Assembly (NCBI GenBank): GCA_905235385.1
Contig: CAJOLB010000001.1
Location: forward strand, 1-50,228
Direction: 5' to 3'
Length of the DNA: 50,228 bases
Source of the DNA: an uncultured Alphaproteobacteria bacterium
GTDB lineage: Bacteria > Pseudomonadota > Alphaproteobacteria > RF32 > CAG-239
Every line of letters starts with the position of its first letter. Position 1 is the stretch's first letter. Shown in pieces: positions 44,561-50,228 of the stretch. Under the pieces are notes generated by a model that saw nothing but the letters and a program-made list of their open reading frames with translations, ran no database searches and had not been told where the DNA came from. A program made the position numbers and the translations under genes.

Positions 44561-45217
44561 ATGATTGAAATTGCTTTTGATAAAAACCTGAATAACACAT
44601 TTAAGGACAAAGAATACCCGCTTTTAACCCCGCCTTTACTTAAAGGAAAAGATTTTGAGCAATATATTCATTATGCTTCATCTGTGTTTCAAACATTACA
44701 AAAAGACAAATATATCATTGTATTTGAACAAAAAAAACTTTTTGAGATAAACAAATTAGCCTTTGCTTTTTTTGTTGTATCTTGTTTTAACTCAGATAGC
44801 AATTTAGAATGCCTTGTGATTAAAACCAAAGATGAAAAAGAGGCTTTTAACAACTACAAACCATATGTTGCTTTAAGTATTGCCGTTAAATATGCTATCC
44901 GCATATGTCAAGAAAACACTCAAACAATCTATAAAGAATTAGAAACATTAACTTATCTTAATTTTTCAGTTCATAAAAATTTTTCAAATAAGACTTTAAT
45001 TTACAAGACAAAAACAGATCAACCCTTGAAAAAGATTGAAACAAATTCATTATTAGAATCCATTGCCCGTGTCAGCTGGCTAAAATTTTTATCCTTAAAT
45101 GAAATAGAAGAAAATATTGAATTAATTGTCAATATCTCTGATAAAGAAGAAAAAATTGCCCAAAAAGAAATAACTAAAAAAATTCTTGAATTTTCAAGGC
45201 CTTATATCTTAATATAA
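44561..45217 (+). CDS. hypothetical protein (218 aa)
   Basis: Not recognised. It is a soluble Lys/Asn/Glu-rich protein with no signal peptide. Segments include YPLLTPPLLKGKDFEQYIHY (res ~19-38), a central hydrophobic strand region (INKLAFAFFVVSCF) and a helical C-terminus (EKIAQKEITKKILEFSRPYI). No ribosome site precedes ATG 44561, so the start is uncertain. Base composition is native and AT-rich. It is divergent from rmuC, with about 120 nt between starts, and runs into the terminator of the convergent gene at 45264. Confidence 0.65.
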   Translation: MIEIAFDKNLNNTFKDKEYPLLTPPLLKGKDFEQYIHYASSVFQTLQKDKYIIVFEQKKLFEINKLAFAFFVVSCFNSDSNLECLVIKTKDEKEAFNNYKPYVALSIAVKYAIRICQENTQTIYKELETLTYLNFSVHKNFSNKTLIYKTKTDQPLKKIETNSLLESIARVSWLKFLSLNEIEENIELIVNISDKEEKIAQKEITKKILEFSRPYILI

Positions 45218-45249
45218 AAAAAAGCCCCCACGATTTGTATCGCAGGAGC
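45216..45249 (-). terminator. intrinsic terminator of the gene at 45264
   Basis: On the minus strand GCTCCTGCGAT, loop ACAA and ATCGTGGGGGC form an 11-bp stem (three G-U pairs) followed by eight T. Confidence 0.8.
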
Positions 45250-45263
45250 AAAAAACAGCTAAG

Positions 45264-45752
45264 TTATTCGGTTGCAAAGAAGTGAGCTAACTCTGCATAA
45301 CTATACGAATCAGGAAGATGAAAAAGATAACCACACCTCGACAGCTGCTTTCCGGTAGCCGCTTCAAGAAGTTCTGTCAAATCTTCCAAAAAAGGTCGGT
45401 TGATAAAATTATCGCCGATTGTTCCGTTTTTGAAGTAATCTAAAGGCAAACCTGATGCCTGCGTAAAAACGCAATATACGTCATCTACCGAAAAACGCCC
45501 GATCAAATCGGAAACCCATTGCCCTATCGTCGGTTTGTAAAAAACACATTTGTGCGGCACCAAATTAAACCGCTTCCTAAGCAGTGTTTCAATCTCGCAT
45601 TTCAAAACAGAATCGATATTTGCATCAACATCAAGGTTTTCTAGAAAACGGATGTATTCTCCTTCATCTAAAGCACCTTTTGCTTCGGCCACAATCGGCT
45701 CCAACTTAGCCATTTTCAGACCAACGTACTTAATAATTAGTTTTTTCTTCAT
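45264..45752 (-). CDS. hypothetical protein (162 aa)
   Basis: Not recognised. Probably soluble: a basic start (MKKKLIIKYVGLKMAK), an acidic helical part (LEPIVAEAKGALDEGEYIRF), then KCVFYKPTIGQWVSDLIGRF, SVDDVYCVFTQASGLPLDYF and an aromatic end (SYSYAELAHFFATE). There are no ribosome sites before ATG 45752 or the internal ATG in GLKMAKLEP, so the start is uncertain by up to 13 codons. GC looks somewhat higher than in the neighbours, though less extreme than at 40969. It has its own terminator, and its 5' side faces the repeat unit at 45833. Confidence 0.65.
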   Translation of the reverse strand: MKKKLIIKYVGLKMAKLEPIVAEAKGALDEGEYIRFLENLDVDANIDSVLKCEIETLLRKRFNLVPHKCVFYKPTIGQWVSDLIGRFSVDDVYCVFTQASGLPLDYFKNGTIGDNFINRPFLEDLTELLEAATGKQLSRCGYLFHLPDSYSYAELAHFFATE

Positions 45753-45832
45753 AATAGTATAAAATTAGGAATAATGATAATTCAAGTGAGAGTGAATTTA
45801 CCATCTTTAAAACAAAAATCAAGGACATTTTG

Positions 45833-45876
45833 AAAGTGTAAAGAAAAAAGAAACCTTAAATTTTTACGATTCCTTC
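45833..45876 (+). repeat. prepilin-leader repeat unit, second full copy
   Basis: AAAGTGTAAAGAAAAAAGAA continuing to ACGATTCCTTC matches the reverse complement of 19614-19657 with two differences in 44 nt. The internal change G to A still allows a G-U pair in the hairpin stem. Directly downstream the pilin-type frame at 45860-45970 opens. Confidence 0.8.
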
Positions 45877-45970
45877 GCTTTCAAAAAGCTGTATTACAAA
45901 CCTGACTTTAAGCCAAATTGATGAAATCTGCTCAACAGAAAACGGGCGCTCTCTTGTCCTGAAATTTTAA
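45860..45970 (+). pseudogene. 3' remnant of a prepilin-family gene (36 codons)
   Basis: Between a stop at 45857-45859 and the TAA at 45968-45970 the frame reads CITNLTLSQIDEICSTENGR then SLVLKF, with no start codon. By eye this aligns with the end of the prepilin at 18919 (LKTLTINRMQELCS) and with CIYTVQEAEALSRSNG-TFRIRYK at 8789. It is probably what remains after deletion of the rest of the gene up to the repeat unit. Its end overlaps lepA by 4 nt. Confidence 0.5.
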
Positions 45971-47769
45971 TCGTCACCGATTCTTAAGGCTTCAATAAAG
46001 GCAGATTGCGGCACCTCAACCTTTCCGAACTGACGCATACGTTGCTTACCTTTCTTTTGCTTATCAAGAAGTTTGCGTTTACGCGTTACATCACCGCCAT
46101 AGCATTTAGCGGTAACATCTTTGCGCAAGGCAGAAATTGTCTCACGCGCAACAATTCTGCCACCGATGGCAGCTTGTATCGGAATTTTAAACAGGTGTCT
46201 CGGAATCAAATCTTTTAAGCGTTCACAAATCTGACGTCCCCTCGCCTCTGCTTCGCTGCGGTGCGTCAAAAATGCCAACGCGTCAACAGGTTCTTCATTT
46301 ATTAAAATCTGAACTTTAACCAAATCCGACTCCTGATAGCCCGTCAGCTCATAATCAAAACTTGCGTAACCGCTTGTAATGGACTTTAAGCGGTCGTAAA
46401 AATCAAAAACAATTTCATTTAACGGAATGTTATAAACCACCATCGCACGTGAGCCGACATACGTTAATTCGACTTGCTCGCCTCGGCGCTCGGTGCAAAG
46501 TTTCAAAACCGCACCCAAATAATTATCCGGCACTAGAATCGTTGCCCGAACCATCGGTTCTTCAATTGAGCGAACCGTCGACAAATCCGGCATATCGGCA
46601 GGCTTATGAAGCATCATATCACCTCCGTCCGAAAGATGAATCTTATAAGCAACCGAAGGAGCCGTCGTGATGATATCCAAATCAAATTCCCGCCCGATTC
46701 GTTCTTCTATGATTTCCATATGAAGAAGCCCTAAAAATCCGCAACGAAAACCAAGACCTAAAGCTTCCGAATTTTCGTTTGTATAGTCAATACTCGCATC
46801 ATTTAATTTAAGCTTCGCAAGCGCATCTTTGAGTGCTTCATATTGACTTGAATCTGTCGGAAACATTGAGCAAAAAACAACCGGAACGGAAGGCTTAAAA
46901 CCTTCAAGCGGCGCATCACACGGCGTTTTGTTATCTGTAATGGTATCTCCGACGCGTGTATCGCTGACAGATTTGATGCTTGCCGTAATAAACCCGACCT
47001 CTCCCGGATAAAGCGCGTCAATATCTTGCATTTTAGGCGTAAAAATACCGACTTTTTCAACCTGATAGACCGTCCCGTTTGACATCATCCTGATGTTTGT
47101 TTTCTTTCTTAAAACACCGTCATGAATACGAACCAAAATAACAACCCCGAGATATGAATCATACCAGCTGTCAATCAAAAGGGCTTTTAACGGCGCATTT
47201 TCATCACCTTTTGGCGCCGGCAGACGTTCAACAATCGCTTCTAAAAGCTCAGGAACACCCAAACCGGTTTTTCCTGATGTTTCAATCGCATTTGAAGCAT
47301 CCAAACCAATAACATCTTCTATCTGCTGTTTAACTTTCTCAGCATCAGCCGAAGGTAAATCAACTTTGTTTAAAACCGGCAAAATTTCATGATTATTTTC
47401 AATTGCCAAATAAACATTGGCAAGTGTTTGAGCCTCAACGCCTTGCGTTGCATCAACCACCAAAACACTTCCCTCGCATGAAGCAAGAGAGCGCGAAACC
47501 TCATATGAAAAGTCAACGTGCCCGGGGGTATCCATCAAATTAAGCTGATAGGTTTTGCCGTCTTTGGCCTTATAATTCAAGCGAACGGTTTGCGCTTTAA
47601 TGGTAATTCCGCGCTCTTTTTCAATATCCATACTATCTAAAACTTGCTGCGTCATCTCACGTGCGGACAGCCCGCCGCAATATTCAATCATACGGTCGGC
47701 AAGGGTTGATTTGCCGTGGTCAATGTGGGCGATAATCGCAAAATTTCGTATCAAACTCAAATCTGTCAT
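45967..47769 (-). CDS. lepA: elongation factor 4 (LepA)
   Basis: Translational GTPase that acts on ribosomes in initiation or back-translocation under stress. The 600 residues are full length: G1 [14 protein letters not shown] (res ~14-27), [11 protein letters not shown]3 DTPGHVDF, G4 NKVDLPSAD, domain II, and the LepA-specific C-terminus with [40 protein letters not shown] and KQRMRQFG. It is a single-gene unit divergent from the GNAT gene. Confidence 0.97.
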   Translation of the reverse strand: MTDLSLIRNFAIIAHIDHGKSTLADRMIEYCGGLSAREMTQQVLDSMDIEKERGITIKAQTVRLNYKAKDGKTYQLNLMDTPGHVDFSYEVSRSLASCEGSVLVVDATQGVEAQTLANVYLAIENNHEILPVLNKVDLPSADAEKVKQQIEDVIGLDASNAIETSGKTGLGVPELLEAIVERLPAPKGDENAPLKALLIDSWYDSYLGVVILVRIHDGVLRKKTNIRMMSNGTVYQVEKVGIFTPKMQDIDALYPGEVGFITASIKSVSDTRVGDTITDNKTPCDAPLEGFKPSVPVVFCSMFPTDSSQYEALKDALAKLKLNDASIDYTNENSEALGLGFRCGFLGLLHMEIIEERIGREFDLDIITTAPSVAYKIHLSDGGDMMLHKPADMPDLSTVRSIEEPMVRATILVPDNYLGAVLKLCTERRGEQVELTYVGSRAMVVYNIPLNEIVFDFYDRLKSITSGYASFDYELTGYQESDLVKVQILINEEPVDALAFLTHRSEAEARGRQICERLKDLIPRHLFKIPIQAAIGGRIVARETISALRKDVTAKCYGGDVTRKRKLLDKQKKGKQRMRQFGKVEVPQSAFIEALRIGDD

Positions 47770-47893
47770 TTGTTTTTATTTCCTGTAATATGGGCTATTG
47801 ATAAATTATTTTTTTACTTTATGCAATATAATATTGAAAAAAATTAGAAAATATGTTTTAATAAAGGCAAAACAGAAAACGGAGTAAAAAATT

Positions 47894-48331
47894 ATGAAAA
47901 AAATGATAGATGTTGATTTTGGCTCAACGCGCTATGATGAGTTGGTCGAGCTAAGATATAAAGTCCTCTTGGAACCGCTCGGATTAAAATTTTTGGATTC
48001 ATTCAGAAATAAAGAAATTTCATATCTTCATATCGGCTGTATTGAAAGTCTGGATGACAAACTTATCGGCGGTTTAATTCTTGCCCCCGTAAATGACAAA
48101 GAAATCCGCCTGATGCAAGTCGCTGTTGACCCCGTCCATCAAGGTGAAGGCGTTGGCCGAGCTTTAGTTGAATATGCCATCAAACGGGCAAAAGAAGCGG
48201 GTTTTACAAAAATTGTCATGCACGCCATGTTATCTGTTGTCGCTTTTTATGAAAAACTCGGTTTCAAGCAAGAAGGTGCTTTTTTTGAAGAACAAGGCAT
48301 CACTTTTGCTAAAATGGTAAAAAAAATTTAG
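47894..48331 (+). CDS. GNAT family N-acetyltransferase
   Basis: Acetyl-CoA dependent transferase of 145 residues; the substrate is unknown. Motif A is clear: RLMQVAVDPVHQGEGVGRAL (res ~73-92), with the pyrophosphate loop QGEGVGRA. KIVMHAMLSVVAFYEKLGFK is the usual motif B with the catalytic-region Tyr. The ending EGAFFEEQGITFAKMVKK fits the ElaA-like/YjcF-like subgroup that acts on small amines, but this is a weak guess. GGAG lies 10 nt upstream of ATG 47894. The next gene follows after 18 nt. Confidence 0.88.
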   Translation: MKKMIDVDFGSTRYDELVELRYKVLLEPLGLKFLDSFRNKEISYLHIGCIESLDDKLIGGLILAPVNDKEIRLMQVAVDPVHQGEGVGRALVEYAIKRAKEAGFTKIVMHAMLSVVAFYEKLGFKQEGAFFEEQGITFAKMVKKI

Positions 48332-48349
48332 CATAAAAGGAGAAATCCA

Positions 48350-49411
48350 ATGCAAGATGAAGATAAGATTTTCAGAACCTATGTCTTAAAACGTTTGCAA
48401 GAAGATGTTTCTTTTGAACACAGAGAAAATATAGATCCTTCGGATTTTCATCTTCAGTACTCTGAATCATTGGATTATCTGGCTAAAGAAACCGGCATTT
48501 CTCTTTCAGAAGTATCACCGAGATGGATAACTGAAGAATCAGATGATGAAGAATTTAATCACTACAGAGATGAAAAAGAACGTATATATTGCATTCCTGT
48601 AAGTGATATTTTAGACGCACGAGCTAAAGATATCAGAGCCATTGTCAAAAAATTGCCGAATATTGCATCTAAAATTCAAACTTTCGAACAACAAACAAAA
48701 TATCTTTATGCCCCCGCTTTTTCTTCCAAAGAAAAAAGAGCCGATGAGCTTCTTAAGGTCATACCTCTCTTTAATTCTGAAAATCAAACAGACTTAAAAA
48801 TTAAAATTTTAATCAACAAACACTTGCGCGCTTTAGGTGTTGATTTGGAACCTAAAGCTCAAAAACAGACCATAGAAGTCACAAAAGAAGATAAAAAGCA
48901 AACACAATTCTACGATTTAATCTCTCAGATTTATAAAGCTCCGAACAAACAGACTTTAACACTTATATTCACTCAGTTGTACTATCTTGCAGATGGACAA
49001 AATCCTCAAGACGTGCTTGACTTTATGAAAGGAAATTCTTATCACCTCACCCCTTCATTAAAAGGTCGAATCAAGAAAGAACTAAAAAGGGATATTGCAG
49101 AACAAATGGTTCGACTCTCTCATGCCCTCTTAAAACAAAGCAACGCACAATGGTGGCAACAAGAATTAGATGCTTATAATAAAGCCCTTTCAAGAAGTAA
49201 CCTCAAAGGGCGTATTCTTGGTCCTCAAGGAGCTTTTGCAATGGGCGGCTTATATGGTCCTGACAGCAAATTTGCCCCAAACATTAAACCATCTCCTACA
49301 ACGCAACAAACACAAGCGGTTCAGCCTTCTTCACAACAAAAACCCAACAAACCTAAAACACCTAAGATAATTGAACCCTTGTTATTTTCTGACAAAGATT
49401 TTGAATATTAA
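48350..49411 (+). CDS. hypothetical protein (353 aa)
   Basis: Not recognised. It is cytoplasmic-looking and charged. The first third is acidic (MQDEDKIFRTYVLKRLQEDV, EESDDEEFNHYRDEKERIYC), the middle is helical with FYDLISQIYKAPNKQTLTLI, and about res 255-285 is a segment with AQWWQQELDAYNKALSR. The last ~60 residues are a low-complexity Pro/Gln/Lys tail (QTQAVQPSSQQKPNKPKTPK) that ends in the acidic SDKDFEY. The very strong AAGGAG ribosome site and the terminator after it make it a real gene, probably co-transcribed with the GNAT gene. The function is unknown. Confidence 0.8.
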   Translation: MQDEDKIFRTYVLKRLQEDVSFEHRENIDPSDFHLQYSESLDYLAKETGISLSEVSPRWITEESDDEEFNHYRDEKERIYCIPVSDILDARAKDIRAIVKKLPNIASKIQTFEQQTKYLYAPAFSSKEKRADELLKVIPLFNSENQTDLKIKILINKHLRALGVDLEPKAQKQTIEVTKEDKKQTQFYDLISQIYKAPNKQTLTLIFTQLYYLADGQNPQDVLDFMKGNSYHLTPSLKGRIKKELKRDIAEQMVRLSHALLKQSNAQWWQQELDAYNKALSRSNLKGRILGPQGAFAMGGLYGPDSKFAPNIKPSPTTQQTQAVQPSSQQKPNKPKTPKIIEPLLFSDKDFEY

Positions 49412-49438
49412 AAAAGACGGGCAAGCCCGTCTTTTTTT
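49412..49438. terminator. bidirectional terminator
   Basis: AAAAAAGACGGGC, a 2-nt loop, then GCCCGTCTTTTTT: a perfect stem between two convergent genes. Confidence 0.9.
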
Positions 49439-49452
49439 TCACAACACCCTGA

Positions 49453-50228
49453 TTAATGGCAGCGCGTTTCTTCAAGCGTTTGTTCTGCCGTAAATGTTAA
49501 TGTTTTGTCTTCATCTCCATTTAAAGCAATACGCCATTCATATTCTGCGCTGTTTTTTTCAGAAATTTGACCGGCAATATTTTCCTGAATAATCTTCGTA
49601 TTCGGATTAAGCGGTTGTTTAAAGACAACTTCGGCCTCTTTGGACCCGCCGTTGTGAAAATCAATCACGACATCATAAGCCCGAACCATTTTATAACGCG
49701 GACAGCTGGATAATGTAATCTCCTTCAAAACTTCTTCGGAAACTTTTCGAACATTATCGACTTTACCGTTCACAAACACATCAAACATTTTACCGATAGC
49801 CAATTCAATTTTCTCGCCTTTAGCAACGTGTCCGATTGAATTTTCACCGATAAATTGCATATTTCCTTTAGAATCATCTTCATAGAAACGAAAAACACCT
49901 TGTGGCAATGGAACACCTAAATTTGAATTTTCATCGTTTTTGATAATATAATAAACCTCAGGATGAGCTTTTTCAAATTTCGGTTTATTCTCGCCACTCA
50001 AATAAAGACGAGAATAAACCCTGCCTTCTTTATGATATTTTACCTTATTTTGTTCAATCAATGCCAACTGTTTTGTTTGTTTATCTTGAATGGTTGTTCT
50101 ATTCGGAAGAGTATATAATTGGTACGAGCTGAAGCTTTCTTGCTCCGGCATGACCTCCTCCGCACTGTTAAAAGAATCTGTCGCAAAAGTCATAGATTGT
50201 TTCATCATTATGACACCTCGCGCCATAC
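49453..50228 (-). CDS. DUF4139-type protein, N-terminus beyond window
   Basis: The visible 257 residues match the C-terminal half of DUF4139 proteins as I know them: YQLYTLPNRTTIQDKQTKQL followed by ALIE, NLGVPLPQGVFRFYED, FIGENSIGHVAKGEKIELAI, and IDFHNGGSKEAEVVFKQPLN. The usual full proteins are about 450-550 residues, often secreted, with an N-terminal DUF4140-type part. The frame stays open to the window edge, and the Met-rich stretch MARGVIMMKQ before it resembles the linker between the halves. So the gene is cut by the window, not by a mutation. The function of the family is unknown; it is rich in beta structure. Confidence 0.75.
   Translation of the reverse strand, partial: MARGVIMMKQSMTFATDSFNSAEEVMPEQESFSSYQLYTLPNRTTIQDKQTKQLALIEQNKVKYHKEGRVYSRLYLSGENKPKFEKAHPEVYYIIKNDENSNLGVPLPQGVFRFYEDDSKGNMQFIGENSIGHVAKGEKIELAIGKMFDVFVNGKVDNVRKVSEEVLKEITLSSCPRYKMVRAYDVVIDFHNGGSKEAEVVFKQPLNPNTKIIQENIAGQISEKNSAEYEWRIALNGDEDKTLTFTAEQTLEETRCH

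Overview
The window is AT-rich and gene-dense and reads as the chromosome of an alphaproteobacterium. The best markers are a GcrA-type cell-cycle regulator (14521-14958), a single bifunctional SpoT-type (p)ppGpp enzyme near rpoZ, and the compact run rlpA / D,D-carboxypeptidase / tmk / holB / tatD / MBL hydrolase. A HydE maturase implies an [FeFe]-hydrogenase, so an anaerobic or fermentative life. A long glycogen synthase, an Aas-type lipid enzyme and a lineage-specific prepilin family fit uncultured animal-gut Alphaproteobacteria of low GC. That placement is inference from gene content; no rRNA or tRNA gene was seen.

Layout. 1-1640: a divergently transcribed gene for a protein of eleven near-identical ~39-residue helical repeats, with a textbook promoter. 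1741-4307: yejE-yejF peptide importer genes without yejA/yejB beside them. 4288-9235: a small membrane protein, a lipoprotein, argS, a shortened FtsK-like motor and a probably truncated surface protein. 9434-13043: a galU-like gene, spoT and rpoZ. 13151-18838: a secreted unknown, gcrA, mutT, hydE, a TSUP exporter, a glycosyltransferase and fabI. 18919-24002: a prepilin-like gene, a 136-bp element with inverted ends, aas and glgA. 24153-28734: grpE, a TPR-methyltransferase and a GT8-Stealth glycosyltransferase behind a hairpin-rich leader. 28872-40761: twelve genes on one strand (hemW, mltB, rlpA, D,D-carboxypeptidase, tmk, holB, tatD, MBL, DHH, dnaJ, lolC/E, lolD) covering cell wall, replication, chaperone and lipoprotein export. 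40834-41942: two convergent unknown genes of visibly higher GC, probably foreign. 42006-50228: a Firmicutes-like murG, rmuC, unknown genes, lepA, a GNAT acetyltransferase and part of a DUF4139-type protein.

The two signals that most deserve follow-up are the repeat-solenoid gene at the left edge and a 43-44-nt DNA unit (9271, 19614, 45833). That unit lies, always in the same orientation, upstream of a prepilin gene and of two apparently 5'-truncated relatives. This looks like a dispersed, recombining leader of a surface-protein family. Ten intrinsic terminators, mostly perfect hairpins at gene ends, divide the window into clear transcription units.
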